64,000 nucleotides of DNA from Kutzneria viridogrisea (GCA_014138725.1 JACJID010000006.1:248001-312000); one strand, 5' to 3'; shown: positions 32,557 through 41,992, numbered from the stretch's first letter. The notes: generated by a model not told the origin, from the letters alone. Numbers and translations: made by a program.

Positions 32557-33567
32557 ATGACCTCTCGCAACCGCGCCCTGCTGGTCGGTGGGGTGCTCAC
32601 CGCCGCCGTGGCGGTCGGCATGGCCGCCGCGTTCCAGGCGGGCACCGACCCCGCGCACGCCGCCCAGCAGCGCCCTGCCGCCGCGGGCAGCACGATCACC
32701 GTGGCCCCGTACGTGGACATGGGCCTGTCCGCCGACAAGCTGGCGCAGTTCGCCAGTTCCGGTGGCATCAAGTCGTTCAGCCTGGCCTTCGTCACCTCGG
32801 CGGGGTGCAAGGCGAGCTGGTTCAACGCGCACGACATCGCCTCCGGCTTCGGCCTGGACCAGATCGGCAGGATCCGCGCCGCGGGCGGGGACGTGAAGGT
32901 CTCCTTCGGTGGGGCCACCGGCATCGAGCTGGCCCAGGCCTGCACCGACGTCAACGCCCTGGCCGCGGAGTACGACTCGGTGGTCAAGAAGTACTCGCTC
33001 ACCCACATCGACCTGGACATCGAGGGCGCGGCGGTGGCCGACCCCGGTTCGGTCCAGCGCCGCTCGCAGGCGCTTTCCCAGGTGCAGAAGGCCAATCCCG
33101 GGCTGAAGGTCTCGCTGACCCTGCCGGTGTTGCCCAGCGGGCTGACCCAGGACGGGGTCAACGTGGTCAAGGCGGCCAAGGACGCCGGGGTGGACGTGGA
33201 CCTGGTCAACATCATGTCCATGGACTTCGGCACCCCGGAGAGCGACATGGGCGCGCGGGTGATCGAGTCCGCGCGCAGCACGCAGAAGCAGCTCAAGCAG
33301 GTCTACCCCGAGCTGTCGGACGCGCAGGCGTTCAAGAAGCTGGGCATCACGCCGATGCTGGGCGTCAACGACACGCAGACCGAGGTGTTCAGTCAGGCCA
33401 ACGCCAAGGCCGTGGTGGCCTTCGCCAACGCCCAGCACGTGGGCTACCTCGGCTACTGGGAGCAGACCCGCGACGCCAACGCCTGCACGGGTGCGCTGTT
33501 CCAGTGCACCAACATCGCCCAGCAGCCCTTCGAGTTCGCCAAGATCTTCGCCGGGTTCACCGGCTGA
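32557..33567 (+). CDS. Secreted GH18 chitinase, tandem paralogue 2
   Basis: This 336-aa protein has an N-terminal signal peptide (about residues 1-36, ending AHA-A) and a GH18 domain closely related to the neighbour at 31478: VAPYVDMGLS, GGDVKVSFGGATGIELAQAC, catalytic HIDLDIEGAA and C-terminal NIAQQPFEFAKIFAGFTG. GAGGAGG (32544-32550) decides the ATG at 32557 over an in-frame start 48 bp upstream. A 67-bp block (33053-33119) is identical to the neighbour. It is probably an extracellular chitinase under its own dre-like site. A strong hairpin follows. Confidence 0.86.
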   Translation: MTSRNRALLVGGVLTAAVAVGMAAAFQAGTDPAHAAQQRPAAAGSTITVAPYVDMGLSADKLAQFASSGGIKSFSLAFVTSAGCKASWFNAHDIASGFGLDQIGRIRAAGGDVKVSFGGATGIELAQACTDVNALAAEYDSVVKKYSLTHIDLDIEGAAVADPGSVQRRSQALSQVQKANPGLKVSLTLPVLPSGLTQDGVNVVKAAKDAGVDVDLVNIMSMDFGTPESDMGARVIESARSTQKQLKQVYPELSDAQAFKKLGITPMLGVNDTQTEVFSQANAKAVVAFANAQHVGYLGYWEQTRDANACTGALFQCTNIAQQPFEFAKIFAGFTG

Positions 33568-33572
33568 GGTGT

Positions 33573-33621
33573 CGCGGTGGCGGCTTTCGGGACAGCGGGT
33601 GCCCCGAAAGCCGCCACCGCG
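33573..33621. terminator. Long hairpin between convergent genes
   Basis: CGCGGTGGCGGCTTTCGGG (33573-33591) and its exact complement (33603-33621) form a 19-bp stem with an 11-nt loop. It lies between the chitinase stop (33567) and the end of the convergent VOC gene (33657), and could terminate both. Confidence 0.8.
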
Positions 33622-33656
33622 GCGTGCCCAGGCAGATCGGGCCGGACGCGCTGGAC

Positions 33657-34445
33657 TCAGTCGTCGTACGGGTCGTCCGAGCCCGCGCCCCAGGCCGACT
33701 CGTCCGCGGCCTCCGGGTCGATGATCGCGAACCGGGTACCCAGCGGGTCGGACAGCACCGCGACCCGGCCCAGCGCCGAGGTGTACGGCTTGAACCGCAG
33801 CCGGGCGCCCAGCCGCCGCGCCCGGTCCAGGGTCGCCTCGAAGCCCAGGTCGGGGTCGACCGCGAACTGCGCGATCCAGCGCGCGGGCACGTCCGGCGGG
33901 GTGTCCAGCGCCATGCGGACGCGGGCCAGCACCGACTCACCGCCCGAGTACCACACCACGTAGTCGAACTTGCGCCCGTCGCCGAACTGCCGCTGCTCGT
34001 GACCGAACACCGCGCCGTAGAAGCGATCCGCCAGCGTGGCCCGCGCGGTGACCAGCTCCGCCCACACCAGTGAGCCCGGCACGCCCGCGGTGAACCGCCA
34101 CGCCTGGCTCGGCACGCACAGGCCGACCCGCGTGCCCGCCGGGTCGCGCAGCAGCGACCTGCCCTCGGGGTCCGGTTCGCCGATCAGCTTGCCGCCGTAG
34201 CGCTTCGCGCGCGCCGCCGTCTCCGTGAAGTCCGAAATGGACAGGTACGGGGTCCAGCCGAGCGCGGCCTCGGGTTCGTGCCGCACACCGGCCACGGGAT
34301 CGCCGAACAGGGTGGCCACCGCTCCCTCGAACTCCCAGCCGAACAGTGCCGAGTAGAACCGCTTGGTAGCGGCCGGGTCCGGGGTCGAGATCTCCAGCCA
34401 GCACGGGGTGCCGGTGGCCGTGGTCGTCATGCCGATCGGTGACAT
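33657..34445 (-). CDS. VOC-family protein with two glyoxalase-like domains
   Basis: This 262-aa protein consists of two vicinal-oxygen-chelate domains: GTPCWLEISTPDPAATKRFYSALFGWEF in the first half, and GSLVWAELVTARATLADRFYGAVFGHE in the second. The C-terminus is acidic. Relatives include glyoxalase/bleomycin-resistance-like and hydroxylase-type proteins from antibiotic producers, so function cannot be fixed. GGAGG seven bases upstream supports the ATG at 34445; a second ATG lies 15 bp inside. It diverges from adnA. Confidence 0.82.
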   Translation of the reverse strand: MSPIGMTTTATGTPCWLEISTPDPAATKRFYSALFGWEFEGAVATLFGDPVAGVRHEPEAALGWTPYLSISDFTETAARAKRYGGKLIGEPDPEGRSLLRDPAGTRVGLCVPSQAWRFTAGVPGSLVWAELVTARATLADRFYGAVFGHEQRQFGDGRKFDYVVWYSGGESVLARVRMALDTPPDVPARWIAQFAVDPDLGFEATLDRARRLGARLRFKPYTSALGRVAVLSDPLGTRFAIIDPEAADESAWGAGSDDPYDD

Positions 34446-34524
34446 GGGGTCGCCTCCTTCGGGTCCAGAGGTGCCGCTTTGAGTATCTCATGACCAACCC
34501 TTTACTTTCGACCCCGACCGCCAC

Positions 34525-37500
34525 TTGTCGGTGTCCCGTGGTTCCATCGCACCCGTGGCACCCAGCACCGCACCGAGCCTGGTCCGGCGGCCCGCGAACC
34601 CGCGGCGCCCGCCGCGCTGGGACGCGCGCGCCGAACGCGTGCTGGAACACCCCGGCGGGCCGCTGCGCGTGCTGGGCGGTCCGGGCACCGGCAAGACCAC
34701 CCTGCTCGCCGCGGTGGCCGCCGACCGCGTGCTGCGCGCCGGGGTGGACCCGGAGAACGTGCTGGTGCTCACCGCCAACAGGCGTGCCGCCGTGGCCATG
34801 CGCTCGAGGATCACCGCACTGCTCACCGGTCAGGGGCCCACCCGCACCGCCCGCGAGCCGCTGGTGCGCACGGTGCACTCCTACGCCTTCGCCGTGCTGC
34901 GCCTGCAATCCGCCCGCGACGGCCTGCCCCCGCCCCGGCTGCTCGCCGGACCCGACCAGGACGCGGTGGTCCGCGACCTGCTGGCCGGTGACATCGAGCT
35001 GGGCGCCGACTACTGGCCGCCCAGGATCCGCCCCGCCCTGCCGCTGCCCGGGTTCGCCGCCGAGCTGCGCGACCTGGTCCTGCGCGCCGCCGAGCGCGGC
35101 ATGGGCCCCGAGGACCTGATCCGGTTCGGCCGCGAGCAGGAGCACCCGGAGTGGGTCGCCGCGGGCACGTTCTGGCAGCAGTACGAGCAGGTGACCCTGC
35201 TGGCCGGCGCCGAGGCGCAGGAGGCCGCCGCCCCCGCCATGGACGCCGCGGAGCTGGTCGCCCAGGCCCTGCTGGCCTTCGACGTGGACCGGGGGCTGCT
35301 CGCCGAGGAGCAGGCCAGGGTGCGCCACCTGCTGGTGGACGACGCCCAGCACCTGGACCACCAGCAGCACCGGCTGATCCGCGCGCTGGGCGCCTCCGCC
35401 GCGGAGATGATCGTGGCCGGTGACCCGGACCAGGCCGTGTTCTCCTTCCGCGGCGCGGATCCCACCCTGTTCACCGAGCACGGGGACGGGCCCGTGCAGA
35501 CCCTCGCCCTGGACCGCCGCATGGCCCCGGAGGTGCGCAAGGCCGTGCAGCGCCTGAGCGGCCGACTGCCCGGCACCGGCCCGCAGCGCGAACTGCTCGG
35601 CCCCGAGCAAGAACAGCGCGGGTCGGTCCAGGTCCGCCTGCTGGCCACGGCCGCGCAGGAGGCCACCTGGATCGCCGACCAGTTGCGCCGGGCGCACCTG
35701 CTGGACGAGGTGCCCTGGTCGGAGATGGCGGTGCTGGTGCGGTCCACCGCGCACTCGCTGCCGGTGCTGCGCCGAGCACTGCTGGCCGCCGGTGTGCCGC
35801 TGGCCGTGCCGGTCGACGAGCTGCCGCTGGCGCAGTTGCCCGCGGTGCGCCAGTTCCTGGTGCTGCTGCGCTGTGCGGCCGATCCGTCCTCAGTGGACCC
35901 GGAGACCGCCGCGTTCCTGCTCGAATCGCAGCTCGGCGGCGCGGACGCGTTGGCGCTGCGTCGATTGCGCCGCGGCCTGCGCAGGCTGGAGCTCGCCGCC
36001 GGTGGCGAGCGGTCCAGCGGTGAGCTGCTCGTCGAGGTGCTGCTGTCCAACGACGCGCTGGCCGCGCTGGAGGACGCCGAGGCCGCGCCGGTGCGCAGGG
36101 TCGCCCGCCTGCTGCGGACCGCGACCAGGGCCGTGCGGGCAGGCCAGGGCCTGGAGCAGGTGCTCTGGCAGCTCTGGCAGGACAGCGGCCTACAGGACCG
36201 TTGGCTCGCCCTGTCCGGTCGCGGTGGGCAGACCGGCGCCCAGGCCGACCGGGACCTGGACGCGATCGTGGGCGTGTTCGACGCGGCGGCCCGCTACGTG
36301 GACCGGCTGCCGGGGGCGAGCATCTCCGGCTTCGCCGACTACCTGGCCGCACAGCAGATCGTCGGCGACTCGCTGGCGCCCACGGCACCGCTGGGCGAGG
36401 CCGTGGAGGTGCTCACGGCGCACGCCGCCACGGGTCGCGAGTGGACGGTCGTCGCGGTGCCCGGGGTGCAGGAGGGCTCCTGGCCGAACCTGCGCAGCCG
36501 CGGCACCCTGCTCGGCGTGGAGCGGATGACCGACCTGCTGTCCGGGGTCGCGCCGGAGGACGTCGTGTCGGCCACGGCCCCGCTGCTGGCCGAGGAGCGC
36601 AGGCTGCTGCTCGTCGCGGTGAGCCGGGCCAAGCGCACCCTGCTGGTCAGCGCGGTGCGCGGGGAGGACGAGCAGCCCTCCCGCTTCCTGGACGAGCTCG
36701 ACGGCACCGCCACGGACCCCGACGCGGCCGCCCGCCCGGTGTTCACCCCGCCGCGCGGGCTGGTGCTGGCCGAGCTGGTCGGTGAGCTGCGCCGCGTGGT
36801 GTGCCAGGACGAGGAGCCGCTCGACCGCCGCCAGCGGGCCGCCGCCCAGTTGGCCAGGCTGGCCGCCGCCGGGGTGCCCGGGGCGCACCCCGACTCCTGG
36901 TACGGCCTGGCCCCGGTGTCCACCACCAGTCCACTCTGGACCGATGGCGAGCTGATCACCGTCTCGCCCTCCACCATCGAGGTGCTCACCAAGTGCCCGC
37001 TGCGGTGGATGGTGGAGCGGCACGGCGGTGAGGACCCCGCGCAGCTGGCCTCGATCACCGGCACGCTGGTGCACGCGCTGGCCCAGGCCGCCGCGACGGG
37101 CGCGGACCTGGCCCAGGTGCGGGAGAAGCTCGAACAGGCCTGGGCCTCGGTGGACGCGGGCGCCCCGTGGTTCTCCCGCAAGGAGCGCGTCCGGGTGGAG
37201 CGCATGCTGGACACGTTCATGGCCTGGTTCGACCGCAGCCGCACCGAACTGACCCAGGTGGCCGTGGAACAGGACCTCAGCGTGGACGTGCCCCCGCAGC
37301 CGGGTGGGCCCTGGCTGCGCGTGCGCGGCCGGGTGGACCGGCTGGAGGTGGACGCCGAGGGCAGGCCGGTGGTGGTGGACATCAAGACCGGCAAGACCCC
37401 GGTCACCAAGAACGAGGCCGAGCAGCACCCGCAGCTGGCCATCTACCAGCTCGCCACCCAGCTCGGCGCCTTCGAGAAGCTGGGCGTGGCCGAGGACCCG

Positions 37501-37734
37501 GGCGGGGCGCGGCTGCTCTACGTCGCCAAGCAGGACAAGACAAGTGGCGCCGCCGAACGCGGCCAGCAGGCCCTGGACGAGGAGGGCAGCAAGGTCTGGC
37601 TGGATGTGGTGCAGAAGGCCGCGGCCTCCTGCGTCGGACCCGACTACACCGCCACCGAGAGCAGCGACTGCCCGCGCTGCCCCGCCCGGCCGTGCTGCCC
37701 GCTGCACGAGTCGGGACGGCAGTTGGGGGAGTGA
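34525..37734 (+). CDS. adnA: ATP-dependent helicase-nuclease subunit AdnA
   Basis: This 1069-aa protein is the AdnA subunit of the heterodimeric AdnAB DNA end-resection motor. A UvrD-like N-terminal ATPase has Walker A LGGPGTGKTT (about 50-59), a degenerate Walker B LLVDDAQHLD and motif DPDQAVFSFRGAD. The C-terminal RecB-type nuclease has GRVDRLE and VDIKTGK (Asp952, Lys954), with Fe-S-type cysteines in CPLRWMV and CPRCPARPC. Length is close to the mycobacterial protein. The GTG start at 34525 is uncertain; GTG 34558 is possible. adnB starts 65 bp downstream. AdnAB processes double-strand breaks in actinobacteria that rely on it instead of RecBCD. Confidence 0.92.
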   Translation: MSVSRGSIAPVAPSTAPSLVRRPANPRRPPRWDARAERVLEHPGGPLRVLGGPGTGKTTLLAAVAADRVLRAGVDPENVLVLTANRRAAVAMRSRITALLTGQGPTRTAREPLVRTVHSYAFAVLRLQSARDGLPPPRLLAGPDQDAVVRDLLAGDIELGADYWPPRIRPALPLPGFAAELRDLVLRAAERGMGPEDLIRFGREQEHPEWVAAGTFWQQYEQVTLLAGAEAQEAAAPAMDAAELVAQALLAFDVDRGLLAEEQARVRHLLVDDAQHLDHQQHRLIRALGASAAEMIVAGDPDQAVFSFRGADPTLFTEHGDGPVQTLALDRRMAPEVRKAVQRLSGRLPGTGPQRELLGPEQEQRGSVQVRLLATAAQEATWIADQLRRAHLLDEVPWSEMAVLVRSTAHSLPVLRRALLAAGVPLAVPVDELPLAQLPAVRQFLVLLRCAADPSSVDPETAAFLLESQLGGADALALRRLRRGLRRLELAAGGERSSGELLVEVLLSNDALAALEDAEAAPVRRVARLLRTATRAVRAGQGLEQVLWQLWQDSGLQDRWLALSGRGGQTGAQADRDLDAIVGVFDAAARYVDRLPGASISGFADYLAAQQIVGDSLAPTAPLGEAVEVLTAHAATGREWTVVAVPGVQEGSWPNLRSRGTLLGVERMTDLLSGVAPEDVVSATAPLLAEERRLLLVAVSRAKRTLLVSAVRGEDEQPSRFLDELDGTATDPDAAARPVFTPPRGLVLAELVGELRRVVCQDEEPLDRRQRAAAQLARLAAAGVPGAHPDSWYGLAPVSTTSPLWTDGELITVSPSTIEVLTKCPLRWMVERHGGEDPAQLASITGTLVHALAQAAATGADLAQVREKLEQAWASVDAGAPWFSRKERVRVERMLDTFMAWFDRSRTELTQVAVEQDLSVDVPPQPGGPWLRVRGRVDRLEVDAEGRPVVVDIKTGKTPVTKNEAEQHPQLAIYQLATQLGAFEKLGVAEDPGGARLLYVAKQDKTSGAAERGQQALDEEGSKVWLDVVQKAAASCVGPDYTATESSDCPRCPARPCCPLHESGRQLGE

Positions 37735-37798
37735 TCGCCGACTCGACCCACCCCGCCCGGTTCGGGTGATCGGCCCAGTACGACCTACCGTGGTGCCT

Positions 37799-40700
37799 GT
37801 GCATCAGGTCAGCCCGCAGGAGGTGGCGGAGGCGCTGGGCCTGCCGCCGCCCACCGCGGAGCAGGCCGCCGTGGTCGCCGCCCCCGCCGAGCCCGCGCTC
37901 GTCGTGGCCGGGGCCGGTGCGGGCAAGACCGAGACGATGGCCGCCCGCGTGGTCTGGCTGGTCGCCAACGGGCTGGTCACCCCGGACCGGGTACTCGGGC
38001 TGACCTTCACGCGCAAGGCCGCGCGGCAGCTCGCCGACCGGGTCAAGTCCCGGCTGCGCAGGCTGGCCGGATCGCCACTGCTGGACCGGGTCGACCCCAG
38101 CGGGGACCGGCGCGCCGTAGTGCTGTCCACCGAGCCCACGGTGCTGACCTACCACGCCTACGCCGGGCGGCTGGTCGGCGAGCACGGCCTGCGGCTGCCG
38201 GTGGAACCCGGTGCGCGGCTGCTCACCGAGACCGCCGCGTGGCAGCTGGCGCACCGCGTGGTGTCCACCTGGACCGAGGACCTGGACACCGACAAGGTGC
38301 CGGTGACGATCACCGGCTACCTGCTCCGGCTGGCCGGTGAGCTGGCCGAGCACCTGGTCAGCCCCGAGCAGCTCACCGAACACGCCGAGCGGCTGCGGCA
38401 GGCCATCGAGTCGGCGCCGCGCGCCCCGAGGCAGCGCGCCGACCTGCCGGTGGCCCTGCGCGAGATCGTTGAGGCACAACGCCTGCGGGTGGCGCTCATG
38501 CCGCTGCTGGCGGAGTACGGCGTGCGCAAGCGCAGGGAGGCGGCGCTGGACTTCGCGGACCAGATGTCGCTGGCGGCGAAGCTGGCCGCCGAGCACCCGG
38601 AGGTGGTCGAGGGGGAGCGGGCCCGCTACGGGGCGGTGCTGCTGGACGAGTACCAGGACACCGGGCACGCCCAGCGCGTGCTGCTGCGCTCCCTGTTCGG
38701 CATGGGGGCGCCGATCCCGGTGACGGCCGTGGGCGACCCGGCACAGGCGATCTACGGCTGGCGCGGGGCCAGCGCCGCGAACCTGCCCAGGTTCACCACC
38801 GACTTCCCGCGCGCCGACCTGCGGCCCGCCGCCAAGTACGGGCTGCTGACCAGCTTCCGCAACCCGCCCGAGGTGCTGGCGATCGCCAACGAGCTGTCCG
38901 GCCCGCTGCGGGCGGCGGGCCTGGACGTGGACGAGCTGCGCGCCAAGCCGGGCGCGGGCGAGGGGGACGTGCGGTGCGCGCTGCTGCCCGACGTGCGCAG
39001 CGAGGTGGCGTGGCTGGCCGACGAGCTCGCGGCCCGGTGGGAGGCGCAGCTGGACGCCGAGGGCAAGCCGCCCACCTCGGCGGTGCTGGTGCGGCGGCGG
39101 GCCGACATGGCCGCGATCGCCACCGCGCTGCGCGAGCGCGGGCTGCCGGTCGAGGTCGTGGGCCTGGGCGGGCTGCTGGACGAGCCCGAGGTCCGCGACC
39201 TGTACAGCGCCCTGCGGGTGCTGGTCGACCCGCTGGCGGGCACGGCCGCCGCGCGACTGCTCACCGGGTCCCGCTGGCGGTTGGGCGCCGCCGACCTCGC
39301 CGCGCTGTGGAAGCGCGCGGGGGAGATCGCCGGGCGGCGCACCCCCGTGCCCTCGGACGACCCGCTGTCGGCGATCGCCGAGGCCACGCCGGGGGAGCAC
39401 GCCGAACAGGCCGGGCTGGTCGACGCCCTGGACGATCCCGGCGATCCCGAGCAGTACTCGGAACAGGGCGTGCGGCGGATCCGGCGGCTGCGTGGTGAGC
39501 TGATGGCCCTGCGCAGGCGCCTGGACCAGCCGTTGCCCGAGCTGGTGGCCGACGTGGAACGCACGCTGCTGCTGGACATCGAGGCCGTGGCCAGGCCCGG
39601 CCGGGTGGGCCGCGCGCACCTGGACGCCTTCGCCGGGGTCGTCGCCGACTATGCCGCGGCCAGCCCGTCGGCCTCGCTGGCCTCGCTGCTGGACTACCTG
39701 CGCACCGCCGAGAACGCCGAGGACGGGCTGGAACCCGGCGAGGTCGAGGTGGCCGAGGACCGGGTGCAGGTGCTCACCATGCACGCCGCGAAGGGCCTGG
39801 AGTGGGGGATCGTCGTGGTGCCGCACGTGGTGCGCGATGTGTTCCCCGGCAGGCGCAAGTCGGCCTCCTGGCTGAAGTCGATCACCGAGCTGCCCGCCGA
39901 CCTGCGCGGTGACGCCCAGGACCTGCCGAAGTTGAACCTGGCCGGTGCGAGCAACCGCAAGGAGGTCGAGGAGGCGCTCGCGATCCACTCCGAGGAGTTC
40001 GAGGAGCGACGGCTGATCGAGGAACGCCGCCTGTGCTACGTGGCGCTGACCCGCTCCGAACGCGTGCTGCTCGTCTCGGGCCACTGGTGGGGCGAGACGG
40101 GGGAGAAGCCGCGCGGGCCCTCGGAGTTCCTGGACGAGGTGCGGGCCGCCGTGGAGCAGGGCGACCGCCCGCCCGGGGTGGTGGACGAGTGGGCCCCGCC
40201 GCCCGCTGAGGACGAGAAGAACCCGCTCGCCGCCGCCGTGCGCACCGCGACCTGGCCGATCGACCCGCTCGGGGCCCGCCGTGAGCCGGTGGCCGCGGGC
40301 GCCGCGATGGTCCTGGCCGCGCTCAACGGTGCGGCGCCCGCACCAGTGCCCGTCCTGACCGCGGTTCCGGTCGAGGAGGAGGTGCCGCTGCCCGAGCCAC
40401 CGCCCGAGGACGAGGAGTTCCCGCCCGAGTACGAGGACTACTACGAGCAGGACCCCTACGCCGAGGACCCGCCTCCCCCCGACTACCCCGCGAATCCCGC
40501 TGACCCGCTGGCGAGTCCCGCCAACCCGTTCGCGAGTCCCGCTGACCTGCACACGAGTCCCGCTGACCACCCTGCGAGTCCCGTCCACCTGCTCGCGAGT
40601 CCCGCCGACCCGCTGGCGAGTCCCGCTGACCCGCTGGCGAGTCCCGCTGACCCGTTCGCGAGTCCCGCTGAGCCGCTGGCGAGTCCCGTTGACCTGCACG

Positions 40701-41452
40701 TGAGTCCCGCCGAGCACAACGCGTCAGGCCGGGACTCGCGCTCCCCAGACCGGGACTCGCGGGTGGGGGAGGAGGACCCGGAGGGGTGGGCCGCGGACGT
40801 GGAGGTGCTGCTCGCCGAGCGGGAGGCCGCGCGCAGCCGTCGCGAACTGGTCGCGCTGCCCGACCAGCTCACGGTGAGCCAGCTCGTGGAGCTGGCGGCC
40901 GATCCCGACGAGCTGGCCCGCAGGCTGCGACGGCCGCTGCCGTTCCCGCCCAACGCGCTGGCCCGCCGGGGTACCGCCTTCCACGCCTGGCTGGAGCGTC
41001 GCTTCGGTGCGACCACGCTGCTGGACCTGGACGAGTTGCCCGGTGCCGCGGACGAGACGGCCCGCCCGGACGCCGACCTGGAGCAGCTGTGCGCGGCGTT
41101 CCTGGCCAGCCAGTGGGCGGACCGGGTGCCGCACGAGGTGGAGGTGCCGTTCGAGACCGAGGTGGACGGCGTGTCCGTGCGCGGCCGGATGGACGCGGTG
41201 TTCCGCGACGCCGACGGGGGCTGGACGGTGGTGGACTGGAAGACCGGTGCGGTGCCGGACGCGGCGCGGCTGCCCGCGCTGTCGGTGCAGCTGGCCGCCT
41301 ACCGGCTGGCCTGGGCCGCGCTCAAGGACGTGCCGCTGGAGCAGGTCCGCGCTGCGTTCCACTACGTGCGGCACGACCACACGCTGCGGCCGACGGACCT
41401 GCTCGACGGTGCGGGGCTACGGGAGCTGCTCCGCTCCGTTGCGCGGGGCTAG
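37799..41452 (+). CDS. adnB: ATP-dependent helicase-nuclease subunit AdnB with repeat insertion
   Basis: This protein of about 1217 aa is the AdnB subunit. It has Walker A VAGAGAGKTE (about 37-46), Walker B LLDEYQDT, motif GDPAQAIYGWRGA, motif VI VALTRSERVLL and a C-terminal nuclease with GRMDAVF and VDWKTG (Asp1146, Lys1148). It is about 100 residues longer than mycobacterial AdnB as I recall. The excess is a Pro/Asp/Glu-rich linker followed by residues ~898-987, which are thirteen 7-residue repeats (ASPADPL-like, then RDSR-type) encoded by a 21-bp-period repeat array. The insertion lies between helicase and nuclease domains and keeps the frame. GTG 37799 is preferred; GTGs at 37790 and 37793 are alternatives. 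Confidence 0.92.
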   Translation: MHQVSPQEVAEALGLPPPTAEQAAVVAAPAEPALVVAGAGAGKTETMAARVVWLVANGLVTPDRVLGLTFTRKAARQLADRVKSRLRRLAGSPLLDRVDPSGDRRAVVLSTEPTVLTYHAYAGRLVGEHGLRLPVEPGARLLTETAAWQLAHRVVSTWTEDLDTDKVPVTITGYLLRLAGELAEHLVSPEQLTEHAERLRQAIESAPRAPRQRADLPVALREIVEAQRLRVALMPLLAEYGVRKRREAALDFADQMSLAAKLAAEHPEVVEGERARYGAVLLDEYQDTGHAQRVLLRSLFGMGAPIPVTAVGDPAQAIYGWRGASAANLPRFTTDFPRADLRPAAKYGLLTSFRNPPEVLAIANELSGPLRAAGLDVDELRAKPGAGEGDVRCALLPDVRSEVAWLADELAARWEAQLDAEGKPPTSAVLVRRRADMAAIATALRERGLPVEVVGLGGLLDEPEVRDLYSALRVLVDPLAGTAAARLLTGSRWRLGAADLAALWKRAGEIAGRRTPVPSDDPLSAIAEATPGEHAEQAGLVDALDDPGDPEQYSEQGVRRIRRLRGELMALRRRLDQPLPELVADVERTLLLDIEAVARPGRVGRAHLDAFAGVVADYAAASPSASLASLLDYLRTAENAEDGLEPGEVEVAEDRVQVLTMHAAKGLEWGIVVVPHVVRDVFPGRRKSASWLKSITELPADLRGDAQDLPKLNLAGASNRKEVEEALAIHSEEFEERRLIEERRLCYVALTRSERVLLVSGHWWGETGEKPRGPSEFLDEVRAAVEQGDRPPGVVDEWAPPPAEDEKNPLAAAVRTATWPIDPLGARREPVAAGAAMVLAALNGAAPAPVPVLTAVPVEEEVPLPEPPPEDEEFPPEYEDYYEQDPYAEDPPPPDYPANPADPLASPANPFASPADLHTSPADHPASPVHLLASPADPLASPADPLASPADPFASPAEPLASPVDLHVSPAEHNASGRDSRSPDRDSRVGEEDPEGWAADVEVLLAEREAARSRRELVALPDQLTVSQLVELAADPDELARRLRRPLPFPPNALARRGTAFHAWLERRFGATTLLDLDELPGAADETARPDADLEQLCAAFLASQWADRVPHEVEVPFETEVDGVSVRGRMDAVFRDADGGWTVVDWKTGAVPDAARLPALSVQLAAYRLAWAALKDVPLEQVRAAFHYVRHDHTLRPTDLLDGAGLRELLRSVARG
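40490..40762. repeat. 21-bp-period array inside adnB (11 forward + 2 reverse units)
   Basis: GAGTCCCG cores start at 40492 (one mismatch, GAATCCCG), 40513, 40534, 40555, 40576, 40597, 40618, 40639, 40660, 40681 and 40702. CGGGACTC starts at 40730 and 40751. Every step within a half is 21 bp. In the adnB frame each forward unit reads Ala-Ser-Pro-Ala-Asp-Pro-Leu or a variant. The segment 40728-40762 is identical over 35 bp to 49445-49479 in array D. Confidence 0.95.
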
Positions 41453-41992
41453 CACCGCGGTCGGGTCGACCACGGCGGGCTCGTCCTGGTTGACCAGCCG
41501 GTCGTAGAGCACCTCGAGCAGCCACCGGCTGAACGGGGACGGCCCGAACTCCTCCGCCCGGTTCTCCGGCTGGACCTGCACGCTGGCGCTGTCGTCTCCG
41601 GCGCAGGTCACCAGGCCCACCCCGTAGTAGTCCAGCTCGATCAGCGGCCACGGGTCGTACTCGCCGCGCTCGGGCACCACCACGGCGCAGGGCGCCAGGG
41701 TCATCAGCGTGCCGCAGGCCTCCAGGGCCTGGTCGGCGTCGGACTCGCTGATCAGGATGCCGACGAGGTCCACGGCCGGGACCGGGACCACGTCGTGGAA
41801 GGTCGGCTCGAACCAGGAGTGGAACCACGAGGGATCCGGGGCTGGCGGCCACCCGTTCGCGGTCCGCCACTGGTGCACGTCGGCACGCAGCCGAACCACC
41901 GCCGACACTCGTTGTCCGAGTACGGCCACCTCCGAGATGACTGTGCCCTGCCAACCGAGGGCGGACACAGCGTGCTTGGCTCGCGACTGCAC
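41417..41992 (-). CDS. Unrecognised protein, 191 aa, overlapping the end of adnB
   Basis: I do not recognise a family. The protein is acidic and mixed in composition, with several Trp (HQWRTANGW, WFHSWFEPTF), a hydrophobic core strand VPAVDLVGILISESDADQAL and LIELDYYGVGLVTCAGDD. No signal peptide, membrane helix or catalytic motif is visible. The GTG at 41992 has an AGGA about 8 bp upstream. Its last 36 bp overlap adnB's 3' end in the convergent direction. It could be a cytoplasmic accessory protein; a chance open frame is less likely given its varied composition. Confidence 0.6.
   Translation of the reverse strand: MQSRAKHAVSALGWQGTVISEVAVLGQRVSAVVRLRADVHQWRTANGWPPAPDPSWFHSWFEPTFHDVVPVPAVDLVGILISESDADQALEACGTLMTLAPCAVVVPERGEYDPWPLIELDYYGVGLVTCAGDDSASVQVQPENRAEEFGPSPFSRWLLEVLYDRLVNQDEPAVVDPTAVLAPRNGAEQLP

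Noticed and set aside
37403-40717. Long minus-strand open frame (1104 codons) opposite adnA/adnB
   Set aside because: It is antisense to conserved helicase domains, with biased amino-acid composition and no recognisable domain.
40490-40762. CRISPR array
   Set aside because: The conserved core is only 8-12 bp, the variable part 13 nt, orientation switches within arrays, and no cas gene is present; the pattern also occurs inside a coding sequence.
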